Assembly (NCBI GenBank): GCA_963744915.1
Contig: CAVUUY010000013.1
Coordinates: 310,001 to 374,000, forward strand
Source of the DNA: DATAFF01 sp963744915
Lineage (GTDB): Bacteria > Pseudomonadota > Alphaproteobacteria > Rhizobiales > Aestuariivirgaceae
Length of the DNA stretch: 64,000 bases
Direction: 5' to 3'
A model generated the notes under the pieces. That model saw only the letters and a list, made by a program, of their open reading frames with translations. It searched no databases and was not told the DNA's origin. This document shows, piece after piece, positions 1 through 10,300 of the stretch. Positions within the stretch are counted from its first letter, which is position 1; each line of letters starts with the position of its first letter. A program made the position numbers and the translations under genes.

Positions 1-1
1 G

Positions 2-565
2 TGGGGCGGCTCGCTCGAGTTCCGGGCGCCGATGCTGTGGGCGGTCGGCTTCATCTTCCTCTTCACGGTGGGTGGGCTCACCGGCGTGGTCCTTGCCAAT
101 GCCGGGCTCGACCGGGTGCTCCATGACACCTATTACGTGGTGGCGCATTTCCATTATGTGCTTTCGCTCGGGGCGGTGTTCGCCATCTTTGGCGGCTGGT
201 ATTACTGGTTCCCGAAAATCTGGGGCTACGAATACAATGAGAGGCTGGCCAAGCTGCATTTCTGGGTGACGTTCATCGGCGTCAACCTGCTGTTCTTCCC
301 GCAGCACTTCCTTGGCCTCGCCGGCATGCCGCGGCGCTATATCGACTATCCCGAGGCGTTTGCCGGCTGGAACTACGTGTCGTCGCTCGGCTCCTATATC
401 TCCTTTGCCGGCCTGCTGATCTTCTTCTACGTGTTCTTCGAGGCGCTGGGAGCGCGCCGGGTGGCGCCAGACAATCCTTGGGGCGAGGCGGCGACGACGC
501 TCGAATGGACGCTGCCGTCGCCGCCGCCGTTCCATCAGTTCAACACGCTGCCGGTGATCAAATGA
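2..565 (+). CDS. ctaD: Cytochrome c oxidase subunit I, C-terminal part (5' end outside window)
   Basis: C-terminal ~187 residues of the catalytic, heme-copper subunit of an aa3-type oxidase in the inner membrane. The open frame runs in from the window edge, so the start is missing. The stretch HDTYYVVAHFHYVLS holds the two histidines that in this family bind heme a3 and heme a. Several hydrophobic helices follow, and the tail ends in the usual soluble segment (PPPFHQFNTLPVIK). The stop overlaps the start of ctaB by 4 bases (ATGA), so the two are probably translationally coupled. The genes that follow are the standard alphaproteobacterial assembly set. Identity is certain; only the missing 5' part limits the entry. 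Confidence 0.97.
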   Translation, partial: WGGSLEFRAPMLWAVGFIFLFTVGGLTGVVLANAGLDRVLHDTYYVVAHFHYVLSLGAVFAIFGGWYYWFPKIWGYEYNERLAKLHFWVTFIGVNLLFFPQHFLGLAGMPRRYIDYPEAFAGWNYVSSLGSYISFAGLLIFFYVFFEALGARRVAPDNPWGEAATTLEWTLPSPPPFHQFNTLPVIK

Positions 566-1491
566 GCGTCGAGGCGCTGGGCTCCGCCGCGTCGGTCGGC
601 GACTATCTGCAGCTGCTCAAGCCGCGGGTGATGTCGCTCGTCGTGTTCACCGCGTTCGTCGGCCTGACATTGGCGCCCGGCACGGTCCACCCCTGGGTGG
701 CGGCGGTGGCGATCCTGTGCATCCTGATCGGCGCCGGTGCGGCCGGCGCGCTCAACATGTGGTACGATGCCGACATCGACGGCCTGATGGCGCGCACGGC
801 GCTCCGGCCGGTGCCGCGGGGCAGGGTGAAACCGGGCGAGGCGCTGGCGTTCGGGTTGTTCCTCGCCGGCACCTCGGTGTTCATGCTGGGCACGCTGGTC
901 AATTGGACGGCGGCGGCGCTGCTCGCCTTCACCATCTTCTTCTACGTCGCCATCTACACCATGTGGCTGAAGCGCCGGACGGTGCAGAACATCGTGATCG
1001 GCGGCGCCGCCGGCGCCTTCCCGCCGATGATCGGCTGGACGGCGGTCACCGGCTCGCTCGATCTTGCCAGCCTGACGCTGTTCCTGGTCATCTTCGTGTG
1101 GACGCCGCCGCATTTCTGGGCGCTGGCGCTCTATCGCGCCGGCGACTATGCGCGGGCCGGGGTGCCGATGCTGCCGGTGGTGGCGGGAACCGAGGAAACC
1201 CGCCGGCAGATTCTGATTTATTCGGTGGTGATGCTGCCGGTTTCGGTGCTGCCGGCGCTGGCCGGCGTTGCCGGCTGGCTTTATGCCGCATCGGCGATCG
1301 GGCTGTCGGGGCTGTTCCTGGTTCTGGCCGGTGCGGTGTGGCGCGATCGCGACGGCCGGCTTGCCAATCGGGCCGCCAAGCGGCTGTTCGGCTATTCGCT
1401 GTTCTATCTCTTTGCCCTGTTCCTGGCGCTGCTGGTCGAGCGGGCGGTCGGGATCGCACCCTTCGCGCCGGTCATGGGCCTCGCATCATGA
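562..1491 (+). CDS. ctaB: Protoheme IX farnesyltransferase (heme O synthase)
   Basis: Makes heme O by transferring a farnesyl group to protoheme, the step before heme A in building the oxidase. 309 residues, with many transmembrane helices. The prenyltransferase Asp motif is visible as NMWYDADIDGLMARTALRPV at about residues 66-85, and a second conserved loop reads YTMWLKRRTVQNIVIGGAAG. I chose the ATG at 562 because it overlaps the ctaD stop and gives the family's N-terminus (a short polar leader, then LLKPRVMSLVVFTAFVG). A longer upstream frame exists but would run inside ctaD. The 3' end overlaps the next small gene by 4 bases. Confidence 0.97.
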   Translation: MSVEALGSAASVGDYLQLLKPRVMSLVVFTAFVGLTLAPGTVHPWVAAVAILCILIGAGAAGALNMWYDADIDGLMARTALRPVPRGRVKPGEALAFGLFLAGTSVFMLGTLVNWTAAALLAFTIFFYVAIYTMWLKRRTVQNIVIGGAAGAFPPMIGWTAVTGSLDLASLTLFLVIFVWTPPHFWALALYRAGDYARAGVPMLPVVAGTEETRRQILIYSVVMLPVSVLPALAGVAGWLYAASAIGLSGLFLVLAGAVWRDRDGRLANRAAKRLFGYSLFYLFALFLALLVERAVGIAPFAPVMGLAS

Positions 1492-1652
1492 CCGGCCAGG
1501 GCGAGCGAACAGCACCGAGCGCCGAGGAGCAGGAGCGCCGGCGCCGCGGCCGATCGATCGCGATCGCGCTGGCGCTTGCCGCCATGGCGGCCCTATTCTT
1601 CATCACCACGATCGTGCGCCTCGGCGGCAATGTTGCCGACCGAGCCTTTTAG
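1488..1652 (+). CDS. CoxF-like small cytochrome oxidase assembly protein
   Basis: A 54-residue single-pass membrane protein. The N-terminus is polar and very basic (a run of arginines at about residues 18-22), followed by one hydrophobic helix (IAIALALAAMAALFFITTIV) and a short tail. In alphaproteobacteria a protein of this design sits between ctaB and ctaG and is called CoxF; its biochemical role is poorly defined. The ATG overlaps the ctaB stop (ATGA), and the stop is 11 bases before ctaG. Assignment rests on size, topology and position. Confidence 0.85.
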   Translation: MTGQGERTAPSAEEQERRRRGRSIAIALALAAMAALFFITTIVRLGGNVADRAF

Positions 1653-1663
1653 GCCCGCGGCCG

Positions 1664-2260
1664 ATGATCCCCGGCGCGGCGGGCAATGGGCGGCTGTCGA
1701 GGAACGGCATCGTGGCGGTTCTGTGCGCCGCGCTGGTCGCCGGCATGGTCGGCCTGTCCTTTGCATCGGTGCCGCTCTACCGGCTGTTCTGTCAGGTCAC
1801 CGGCTATGAGGGGACGACGCGCCGGGCAAGCGTTGCGCCCGACATCGTCGTCGAGCGCTCCCTCACCATCGATTTCGACGCCAATGTCGGGCCGGGGATC
1901 AGCTGGCGCTTCGAGCCGGTGCAGCGCCAGCAGCAGCTCAAGATCGGCGAGCAGGGGCTCGCCTTCTACCGGGTCTCGAACCGCTCGAGCACGCCGCAGG
2001 TCGGCATGGCGGTGTTCAACGTGACGCCGCACAAGGCCGGCAGCTATTTCAACAAGATCGAGTGCTTCTGCTTCACGGCGCAGCGGCTCGCGCCGGGCCA
2101 GAGCGCCGAGTTGCCGGTGGCCTACTTCATCGATCCGGCGATCAATGACGACCCCGATCTCAAGAAGCTGACAACCATCACGCTCTCCTACACCTTCTAC
2201 CCGGCGGGCAAAGTCCCGGTCGAAGCCTCGGCCGTGCCGTCGGAAATCAAAGCGAACTGA
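1664..2260 (+). CDS. ctaG: Cytochrome c oxidase assembly protein CtaG/Cox11
   Basis: Copper chaperone that delivers copper to the CuB site of subunit I. 198 residues: one N-terminal membrane anchor (GIVAVLCAALVAGMVGLSFA) followed by VPLYRLFCQVTGYEGTT, a family signature, then a periplasmic Ig-like domain. The copper-binding pair is in KIECFCFTAQ, about residues 130-138. The ATG at 1664 gives the normal family length. It lies in the oxidase operon, 13 bases before subunit III. Confidence 0.96.
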   Translation: MIPGAAGNGRLSRNGIVAVLCAALVAGMVGLSFASVPLYRLFCQVTGYEGTTRRASVAPDIVVERSLTIDFDANVGPGISWRFEPVQRQQQLKIGEQGLAFYRVSNRSSTPQVGMAVFNVTPHKAGSYFNKIECFCFTAQRLAPGQSAELPVAYFIDPAINDDPDLKKLTTITLSYTFYPAGKVPVEASAVPSEIKAN

Positions 2261-2273
2261 GCGGAGCACGGCC

Positions 2274-3134
2274 ATGGCCGACACCCACGCCAAGCATCAC
2301 GACTATCATCTCGTCGATCCGAGTCCCTGGCCGGCGGTCGGGGCGACCGGCGCCTTCATCATGGCGATCGGCGCCATCAACTGGATGCACAGCATCTGGC
2401 CGATCTGGGTCATGCTCGCCGGCATGGTGGTCGTGCTCTACACCATGTTCATGTGGTGGCGCGACGTGATCCGCGAGTTGCGTCGCGGCGACCATACGGG
2501 CGTCGTCCAGCTGCATCTGCGCTATGGCATGCTGCTGTTCATCGCCTCGGAGGTGATGTTCTTCGTTGCCTGGTTCTGGGCATTTTTCGACGCCTCGCTC
2601 TTTCCCGGCGCGGCGATTCAGGAAGCCCGGCTGCAGGTCACGGGCGGCGAATGGCCGCCGAAGGGCATCATTCCGTTCGATCCGTGGCACCTGCCGCTGC
2701 TCAACACGCTGATCCTGCTCACATCGGGCACCACGGTGACGTGGGCGCATCACGCGCTGCTCAACAACGACCGGCGCGGGCTGGCGTGGGGGCTCGCCCT
2801 GACGGTGGCGCTCGGCATGCTGTTCACCTCCGTCCAGGCCTATGAATATGGCCATGCGGCATTTGCCTTCAGCCGCGAGCATGGCGGCAACATCTACGGC
2901 TCGACCTTCTTCATGGCGACCGGCTTCCATGGCTTCCATGTGATCGTCGGCACGATCTTCCTTCTCGTCTGCCTGATCCGGGCGCTGCAGGGTCAATTCA
3001 CGCCGGAGAGGCATTTCGGTTTCGAAGCGGCGGCGTGGTACTGGCATTTCGTCGATGTCGTCTGGCTGTTCCTGTTCGCCTGCATCTATGTCTGGGGCAA
3101 TGGCGGCGGCGGGGAGATCGCGGCGGGCCATTGA
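2274..3134 (+). CDS. ctaE: Cytochrome c oxidase subunit III
   Basis: 286 residues with seven hydrophobic helices. Subunit III contains no redox centre; in the family it stabilises the complex and supports proton uptake. The sequence shows the family motifs KHHDYHLVDPSPWP near the N-terminus, SEVMFFVAWFWAFF (with the conserved membrane Glu), and the C-terminal AAWYWHFVDVVWLFLF. The ATG follows a purine-rich GGAGCACGG stretch. The stop lies 3 bases before surf1. Confidence 0.97.
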   Translation: MADTHAKHHDYHLVDPSPWPAVGATGAFIMAIGAINWMHSIWPIWVMLAGMVVVLYTMFMWWRDVIRELRRGDHTGVVQLHLRYGMLLFIASEVMFFVAWFWAFFDASLFPGAAIQEARLQVTGGEWPPKGIIPFDPWHLPLLNTLILLTSGTTVTWAHHALLNNDRRGLAWGLALTVALGMLFTSVQAYEYGHAAFAFSREHGGNIYGSTFFMATGFHGFHVIVGTIFLLVCLIRALQGQFTPERHFGFEAAAWYWHFVDVVWLFLFACIYVWGNGGGGEIAAGH

Positions 3135-3137
3135 GGA

Positions 3138-3865
3138 ATGGCGGCGCCGCCGCGCACCGCATCGCTGATCATCGCCTCGGTGCTCGGCATTGTCATGCTG
3201 TGCACGCTCGGGGTGTGGCAGCTCGAACGGCTGCAATGGAAAACGGCGCTGATCGCCGAAAGGCGGGCCGAGCTGTCGGCGCCCCCGGCAACGCTGGCAG
3301 CGATCATGTCGGAGATCGATGCCGGCCGTGCCGTCGGCTATCGGCCGGTCAGGCTGTCGGGTCATTTCATTGCCGGCAAGGATCTGCGGCTGTTCAGCAC
3401 GGCTTATGGGCCGGGATGGGAAATCGTCTCGCCGTTCCTCACCGACGAGGGCATGGTGGTTCTGGTCGACCGCGGCTTCCTGCCGGAGCTGACCGGCAGG
3501 GAGACGACGAGCCCGGCGCCGCCGACAACGCCGCTTTCCCTTTCCGGCTTCGCACGCCAGGGTGCGGCGGGCAGGCCCGCCTTTGCGCCGGGCAACGATC
3601 CGGAGCGCAATCGCTGGTTTTGGTGGGATGTGCCGGCGATGGCGGCAGCGGTGGGCGGGCGGGAAGCAGCCGCGGCCGCACCGGTTTTCGTTCAACTCGC
3701 CGGGGCGCCGCTGGGGGAAGCGGGGCGCCGCGGCCGGTCACCCCGGTAATCGCCATTCCCAACAATCACCTGTCCTATGCGCTCACCTGGTTCGGCCTGG
3801 CGCTGGCGCTCGCGGTCGTTACGGTGCTGGCGTTGCGCTCATCGCAACATGGCGCCCGCGCTTGA
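3138..3865 (+). pseudogene. SURF1 family oxidase assembly protein, apparent -1 frameshift near the 3' end
   Basis: SURF1 helps insert heme A into the oxidase and has two membrane helices flanking a periplasmic domain. The first frame begins with the N-terminal helix and LGVWQLERLQWKTALI, continues through WEIVSPFLTDEGMVVLVDRGF, and stops early at 3749 after 203 residues. The second helix with its family signature PNNHLSYALTWFGLALALA is present, but in the -1 frame, ending at 3865. Restoring one base in the G-rich stretch about 3711-3735 gives one 242-residue protein, the normal family length. Either the gene is recently broken or this is an assembly error in a G homopolymer. It would be coded downstream of ctaE in the oxidase operon. 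Confidence 0.85.
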
Positions 3866-3935
3866 AGGCGATTGGGGCCGCAGCTACTGTTGTCACTCAG
3901 GCAGATTGGGCGCGAAGGGCGAGGACAGGGATATC

Positions 3936-5324
3936 TTGCGTTACATCTCGACGCGTGGCGAAGCCCCGGTCCTCGGCTTCGAAGATGTGCTGCTCGGCGG
4001 ACCGGCGCGCGACGGCGGGCTGTATGTGCCGGAGAACTGGCCGGAGCTCGCGCCGGAGCGGCTCGCGGCGCTTGGCGGCGCGGCCTATGTCGATATCGCC
4101 GAAGCGGTGATGGCGCCGTTCGTCGACGGCGCCATTCCGCCGGCCGATTTCCGTGCCATGATCGAGCAGGCCTATGCCGGGTTTGGCCACCCGGCGGTCA
4201 CGCCGCTCAAGCAACTCGATGCCAATCTGTGGTTGCTCGAGCTGTTTCACGGGCCGACGCTTGCCTTCAAGGACCTGGCCATGCAGCTGCTGGCACCGAT
4301 GATGGACTGGGCGCTCACCAAGCGCGGCGAGCGGGTCACCATCATTGGCGCGACATCGGGGGATACCGGCGGCGCGGCGATCGAGGCGTTTCGCCAGAGC
4401 CGGCGCATCGAGCTCTTCATGCTGCATCCGCATCAGCGGGTGAGCGCGGTGCAGCGGCGCCAGATGACGACGGTCGAGGCAGCCAATATTCACAACATCG
4501 CCATCGAGGGCACGTTCGACGATGCTCAAGGCTTGGTCAAGGCGATGTTCGCCGACCAGCGGTTTCGCGACGACATGCGCCTCGTCGGGGTCAATTCGAT
4601 CAATTGGGCGCGAATCATGGCGCAGGTGGTGTATTACGTCGCGGCGGCGCTGGCGCTTGGAGCGCCGCGTCGGCCCGTCAGCTTCGTGGTTCCGACCGGG
4701 AATTTCGGCGACATCTTCGCCGGCTATGTCGCGATGAAGATGGGCGTGCCGATCGACCGGCTGGTCATCGCCACCAATGTGAACGACATTCTCGACCGGG
4801 CGTTGCGCAGCGGCGCCTATGAGACCCGGCCGGTCAAGGCCTCGTCGAGCCCGTCCATGGACATTCAGGTTTCGAGCAATTTCGAAAGGCTGCTGTTCGA
4901 GACGCTCGGGCGCGACAGCGCCGCGGTGCGCCGGCTGATGGCCGACCTTGCCGGACCATCGCATGGTTTCATCATCCCCGACGCGGCGCTGGCACGGATC
5001 AGGGCGAAGTTCGGTTCAGGCGCGTGCAATGAAGCGGAGACGGCGCGCGAGATCGCCAGGGTGCTCGGCGAAACGGCGGAACTCGTCGACCCGCACACGG
5101 CCGTCGGCTGCCATGTCGGCCGCTTTCACATGCTGCGCGACACGCCGATGGTCGTGCTGGCGACGGCACATCCGGCGAAATTTCCCGATGCGGTCGAAGC
5201 CGCTTGCGGAATCCGCCCCTCGCTTCCCGGGCGTTTGAGCGATCTCATGGCGAAGCCGGAGCGCTTCGATATCCTGCCGAAGGAACTCGGTGCCATCCAA
5301 AGCCATGTGGTGCAGCGCGCGTGA
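3936..5324 (+). CDS. thrC: Threonine synthase
   Basis: PLP enzyme that converts O-phosphohomoserine to threonine in the cytoplasm. 462 residues. The PLP lysine lies in LAFKDLAMQLL, the phosphate-binding loop in TSGDTGGAAIEAF, and VVPTGNFGDIFAGY is also typical. I place the start at TTG 3936, which yields (M)RYISTRGEAP, the normal N-terminus of this family, with an AGGG five bases upstream. The reading frame is open further 5' but has no family similarity there. The stop overlaps the next start (GTGA), so thrC is probably coupled to the protease gene. Confidence 0.95.
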   Translation: MRYISTRGEAPVLGFEDVLLGGPARDGGLYVPENWPELAPERLAALGGAAYVDIAEAVMAPFVDGAIPPADFRAMIEQAYAGFGHPAVTPLKQLDANLWLLELFHGPTLAFKDLAMQLLAPMMDWALTKRGERVTIIGATSGDTGGAAIEAFRQSRRIELFMLHPHQRVSAVQRRQMTTVEAANIHNIAIEGTFDDAQGLVKAMFADQRFRDDMRLVGVNSINWARIMAQVVYYVAAALALGAPRRPVSFVVPTGNFGDIFAGYVAMKMGVPIDRLVIATNVNDILDRALRSGAYETRPVKASSSPSMDIQVSSNFERLLFETLGRDSAAVRRLMADLAGPSHGFIIPDAALARIRAKFGSGACNEAETAREIARVLGETAELVDPHTAVGCHVGRFHMLRDTPMVVLATAHPAKFPDAVEAACGIRPSLPGRLSDLMAKPERFDILPKELGAIQSHVVQRA

Positions 5325-6589
5325 GCGAGAACCCCATCGAAATTTCGCGGCTCGAGAACGGGCTGACCGTCGTGACCCACGCCATGCCGGAGCTGGAGAC
5401 GGTGGCGCTCGGCATCTGGGTCAGGGCAGGGGCGCGCGACGAGCAGCCAAGCGAGAACGGCGTTGCGCATTTCCTCGAGCATATGGCCTTCAAGGGCACC
5501 GGGCGGCGATCGGCGCGCGACATCGCCGAGGAGATCGAGGCGGCGGGCGGCGACATCAATGCCGCGACGGCCATGGAGAACACCGCCTATTACGCGCGGG
5601 TGCTCAAGGATGACTGGCGGCTCGCGCTCGATGTGCTGTCCGACATAATCATCGATCCGGTGTTCGATCGCGAAGAGCTCGAGAATGAGCGCGACGTCAT
5701 CCTGCAGGAGATCGCCGCCGCCAACGACACGCCCGACGATCTGGTGTTCGACCTGCTGCAGGCGCAGGCCTGGCCGGAGCACCCGCTCGGCCGACCCATT
5801 CTCGGCACGGCGGAAGGGGTTGGCGGCTTTGACGTGGCGGGGATCACCGATTATCGCAAGCGCCACTATTCGGCCAACCGCATGGTGGTGGCGGCGGCCG
5901 GCCATATCGACCACCGGCAGCTGGTGGCGGAGGCCCGGCAATTGCTGGCGGGCCTCAAGCCGGCCAGCGTGCGATCATGGCGCGCACCGCGATTCGTCGG
6001 CGGCCCGGCGCTGGCCGCCCGGCCGCTCGACCAGACCCATGTCGCGCTTGGCCTGCCGGGGGTCAGCTATCACGATCCCGACGTCTACACCATGCAGGTG
6101 CTGTCCGGGGTGCTCGGCGGCGGCATGTCGTCACGATTGTTCCAGGAGCTCAGGGAGGAGCGGGGTCTGTGCTATGCGGTCTATTCCTATGCCGCCTCCT
6201 ATGAGGACAGCGGCATTCTGACGGTCTATGCGGCAACAGCCCCGGACAAGGCCGAGGCGCTGGTCACGGTGATGAGCGACGTCATGCTGTCGCTCACCGA
6301 CGCCATCCCCGAGCGGGAGGTCGCCCGCGCCCGGGCTCAGATCAAGGCAGGGCTGGTCATGAACCTCGAAAGCGCAGCCGGCCGGGCCGACCAGATCGCC
6401 CGCCAGTTCCTGGCCTTCGACAGGGTGCCGGAGATCGCCGAACTGATCGCCCGCATCGACGCCGTCGAGGCGGCGCAGGTGAGCGCCCTGGCGCGCCGGG
6501 TGCTGACCGGGTCGCCGCCGGCATTGTCGGCGGTCGGGACGATCAGATCGCTTGCGCCCTATGAGACGATCGCGGCAAGATTCGCCTGA
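5321..6589 (+). CDS. M16 family zinc peptidase (processing-peptidase-like)
   Basis: 422-residue member of the pitrilysin/MPP family. The inverted zinc motif HxxEH is visible in HFLEHMAFKG at about residues 48-57, with the downstream Glu in ENERDVILQEI. The second half has the usual glycine-rich GGGMSSRLFQELREERGLCY. One-chain bacterial homologues resemble the catalytic beta subunit of mitochondrial processing peptidase; their natural substrates are mostly unknown. The GTG at 5321 overlaps the thrC stop and gives the family start ISRLENGLTV close to the N-terminus. Pairing with thrC is common in Hyphomicrobiales and does not imply a threonine role. Confidence 0.93.
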   Translation: MSENPIEISRLENGLTVVTHAMPELETVALGIWVRAGARDEQPSENGVAHFLEHMAFKGTGRRSARDIAEEIEAAGGDINAATAMENTAYYARVLKDDWRLALDVLSDIIIDPVFDREELENERDVILQEIAAANDTPDDLVFDLLQAQAWPEHPLGRPILGTAEGVGGFDVAGITDYRKRHYSANRMVVAAAGHIDHRQLVAEARQLLAGLKPASVRSWRAPRFVGGPALAARPLDQTHVALGLPGVSYHDPDVYTMQVLSGVLGGGMSSRLFQELREERGLCYAVYSYAASYEDSGILTVYAATAPDKAEALVTVMSDVMLSLTDAIPEREVARARAQIKAGLVMNLESAAGRADQIARQFLAFDRVPEIAELIARIDAVEAAQVSALARRVLTGSPPALSAVGTIRSLAPYETIAARFA

Positions 6590-6616
6590 GCAAGGATCAA
6601 CGGGGTCCCCGAGGTC

Positions 6617-7204
6617 ATGGCATTCCTTCGCGCAACCAGCTACCTCGATCCGCAGCCCGAGCTACGCGGTCGCGGCGTCCGGCTGCGGCTGCCGACGCTG
6701 AACGACCATGAGGAATGGGCGGCGCTGCGCGAAGAGAGCCGGGCCTTTCTCGGCCCGTGGGAGCCGGTTTGGCCGCCCGATGATCTCACCCGCTCGGCGT
6801 TCCGGCAGCGGGTCAAGCGCTACCTGCGCGACATGCGCTCGGATACCGGTTATGCCTATTTCGTGTTCGGCGCGGAATCGGGCCGGCTGGTGGGCGGGCT
6901 GACGCTGTCCAATGTGCGCCGCGGCGTCGCCCAGACCGCCTCGCTCGGCTATTGGGTGGGGATGCCGTTCGCCCGGCGGGGGCATATGTCGGCGGCGGTG
7001 TCGGCGGTGGTTGCCTATGCGTTCGACCATTTGCGGCTGCATCGAATCGAGGCAGCCTGCCTGCCGGTGAACGAGCCCTCCATCCGGCTCCTCAAACGGT
7101 GCGGATTTGCCGAGGAGGGCTATGCCCGGCGCTATCTCAAAATTGCCGGGAGCTGGCAGGACCACCTGCTGTTCGCCATCCTGGAAAACGATCCCCGGCC
7201 GTGA
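6617..7204 (+). CDS. GNAT acetyltransferase, RimJ/RimL type
   Basis: 195 residues. Proteins of this type acetylate N-terminal amino groups of ribosomal or other proteins using acetyl-CoA, but the substrate here is not known. The N-terminus has RGRGVRLRLPTLNDHEEWAALR, the usual first strand and helix. The acetyl-CoA loop region is YWVGMPFARRGHMSAAVSAV, and the C-terminal family signature is LPVNEPSIRLLKRCGFAEEG. The ATG follows a GAGG four bases upstream. It sits 27 bases after the M16 gene, as in related genomes. Confidence 0.9.
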   Translation: MAFLRATSYLDPQPELRGRGVRLRLPTLNDHEEWAALREESRAFLGPWEPVWPPDDLTRSAFRQRVKRYLRDMRSDTGYAYFVFGAESGRLVGGLTLSNVRRGVAQTASLGYWVGMPFARRGHMSAAVSAVVAYAFDHLRLHRIEAACLPVNEPSIRLLKRCGFAEEGYARRYLKIAGSWQDHLLFAILENDPRP

Positions 7205-7340
7205 AACGGGCACCCTCGGCAATCAAATTGGGGCCAAACCATAGTGGACGGTCACAAAATTGCCGTGCGCGACCGCTTGCCTGCCTGTCTGCGGCCCTGT
7301 AGGTAGGGGTGGGGTCGAAGCGGGAATCGACGGTTAAGAC

Positions 7341-10300
7341 GTGAGCATGGTGCGTCTACGCTGCCATTTCATGAGGTGGCTGTTGCTGCTGCTCGCGATG
7401 CTTGCGCCAATGCCGGTGGGCGCGATCGAAGTGGTCGACACCTCGTTTTCCTCACCTTTCATCGATCTGATGCCGGCGCTGCATGGCGTCGAGAGCGGCC
7501 GTGCCAACATCTCGATCGAGCTTCCGACCGATGCCACGGGGCAGCGAAACCGCATGCCGCTCGAGGCGCGCCGCGGCGGTCCGATCCATCGCTGGGCGGT
7601 GCTGCATCTGCGCAACCCGAAGACCGAGCCCGAAAATCTGGTGCTGGTCATCCCGCATCAGGGGTTCTCCGATTCGGGGGTGTTCTGGCCGTTCGGATCG
7701 GGAACCCGCATCCACAGCTTCCAGATCTCGGCCGGGCAGTCGGTGCAGCCGCTCAGGGTGCCGGGGGCCGATGTGCTGGCGCTCACCATCAATCCCGGCT
7801 TCTCGGTGACCTATGCCATCGAGCTTGGCGATGCCGGGCTCGACGGGCTGCTGCTGTGGCACAGGCAGGCCTGGGACGCGCAAGTGGGCTCGCAGGCCTT
7901 CTTCAACGGTGCGGTGCTCGGCATCGCCATCCTGCTGGCCATCGCCACTCTGTGCCTGTTCATCGTGCGGCGGCGGGCAGTGTTCCCGGCGGCGGCGCTG
8001 TTCGCCGGCCCGGCGGTGGCGTTCCTCGCGGCAGAGATGGGCTATCTCGGCGTGCTGGCGGCGTGGCTGCCGATCGGCATCAACGAGGACCAGCTCAGGG
8101 CGGCGATCGAGGGGTTCATGCTGGCCGGCATCACGGCCTGCCTCGTGACCTTTCTCGAGCTCAGGCGGCGGCTGCCGCTGGTGGCGCTGCTCGGGCTTGC
8201 GGTGATGGCAGGGGCGATGGCGCTGATCGGCTACGGGCAGGTGCAGCCGGCGATCGCAACCGGGCTCGCCCGGGTGTTGTTCTTCCTCGTCGTGCTGTCG
8301 GGATTCGGGGTGATCGCCTGGCTGTGGCGCGATCGATCGATGCGGGCGCAGGGCTCGCTCATCGTGTGGTCGGTGCTGACGGTATGGACCGTGATCGCGG
8401 CTGCCGACTGCCTGGGTCTGATGACCGGGCGGCTGTCCACCCCGGTGACGCTTGCCGGCCTCGTTCTCGTGCTCCTGACCATGGCCTTCACGGTCACCCA
8501 GTTCGCCTTCGGATCGGTTATCGCCTCCGGCCGTTCCTTCGAGGACATCGCGCGGCGGGCGCTGGCGCTCGCCAATTCCGAGCAGTCGGTGTTCGACTGG
8601 CATGTCGACAAGGGGCAGCTGTTCGTCGGGCATGAGCTCGAAAGGTCGCTGGGGCTGCGGCCGGGAGCGCTGGGCGGCGGCCTCGAGCCATGGATGGAGC
8701 TGATCCATCCTTCGGATCGCGTGCCGTTCAAGGCGGTGATCGAGGGCGCCGAGCGCCGCCGTCGCGGTGGGCTGTCACAGGAATTTCGTCTCAGGCGGGC
8801 GGATGGCAGCTATCGCTGGTACCAGCTCAGGGCCAGGGTGATCCCGGGGGATGACGGTCTGGCGGCACGGATCATCGGCACGCTCGCCGACGTGACCGCG
8901 TTCCGTCGCTCGGAAGACCGCATCCTGACGGATGCGGTCCGCGACCGGGTGACCGGGCTTCCCAACCGGGCGCTGTTCATCGATCGGCTGGAGCGAACGC
9001 TCAAGGGGCCGAATGGGGCGGCGTCGGAAGTGCATGTGGTGGTGATCGATCTCGACCGCTTCAAAGCGGTCAATGACGGGCTTGGCCATGAGGTCGGCGA
9101 CAGCCTGCTGCATGTCACCGCCAAGCGGCTCCTGACCTTGACCGGCCCCGACGACACGCTGGCGCGGCTGCCGGGCGACCAGTTTGGCCTGGTGGTGCAG
9201 ACCGGGCGGTCGAAACCGGACATCCAGGCCATTGCCGAGCAGATCCGCCGCACCATCGCCCAGCCGGTGCGGGTGAGGGCGCAGGAGATCTTTCTCACCG
9301 GGTCGCTCGGCATCGCGGTGCCCCGGCCCGGCCGCATGGCCGCCGAGGAGCTGCTGAAGGACGCCGAGATCGCACTCTACGAGGCCAAGCGGCGCGGCAA
9401 GGACACGATCGAATATTTCCGTCCCGGCATGCATGACGACCGGCCGCAGCTTCTCATGCTCGAGCAGGACCTGCGCCGTGCCATCGAACGGGCCGAAATC
9501 GAGGTCGTCTACCAGCCGATCATGCGGCTCGGCGACCGGGAGCTTGCCGGCTTCGAGGCACTGGTGCGGTGGCGGCGCGGCGGCGAGCTGCTGCAGCCGG
9601 CAGCCTTTCTCGGCATTGCCGAGGACACCGGCATCATCCGCGATCTCGGCCGCTATGTGCTGAACGAGGCGGCACGCCAGCTCGGCATCTGGCAGCGGGC
9701 ATTCCGGCCCTCCGACCCGCTGTTCGTCGCGGTCAATGTGTCGTCGGCGCAGCTGGTGAACAACGATCTCGTCGACGAGGTGCGGGCGATCCTGGCGCGC
9801 GAGGACATCCGCGCCGGAACGCTCAAGCTCGAGATCACCGAGTCGCTGGTGATGGAAAACCCGGAGCTGGCCGCCAAGGTGCTGGCCCGGCTGCATCAGC
9901 TTGGCGTGGGCCTCGCCTGCGACGATTTCGGAACGGGCTATTCGGCGCTGGCCAATCTGCGCCGGCTGCCGTTCGACACGCTCAAGATCGATCGCAGCTT
10001 TCTCGACGTCGAGCCCGATGACGAGCAGGCCTCGATCATTCTCGAGGCGATCATCCTGCTTGCCCACGACCTCAGCCTGAGCGTCGTTGCCGAGGGGGTG
10101 GAGAACGGTGGCCAGGTGACGCGGCTGAGCGAGCTCGAATGCGATTATGCGCAGGGCTTCTTCATCGGCGAGCCGGTCACCGCCAAGCAGGTGATCGAGG
10201 CGCTTGGCGGGCTGCCCTACAATGTGGCGCAGCGGCGCTCGGGCATGGCAGCCTTCTGGGACCGGCTGCTGGGCCGGGACGAGCGGATGCCAGCGGCGCC

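Noticed and set aside
717..1487. Long frame inside ctaB leading into the CoxF-like gene
   Set aside because: Only its final 54 codons, after the ATG at 1488, look like protein. The upstream part is an Arg/His-rich shadow of ctaB.
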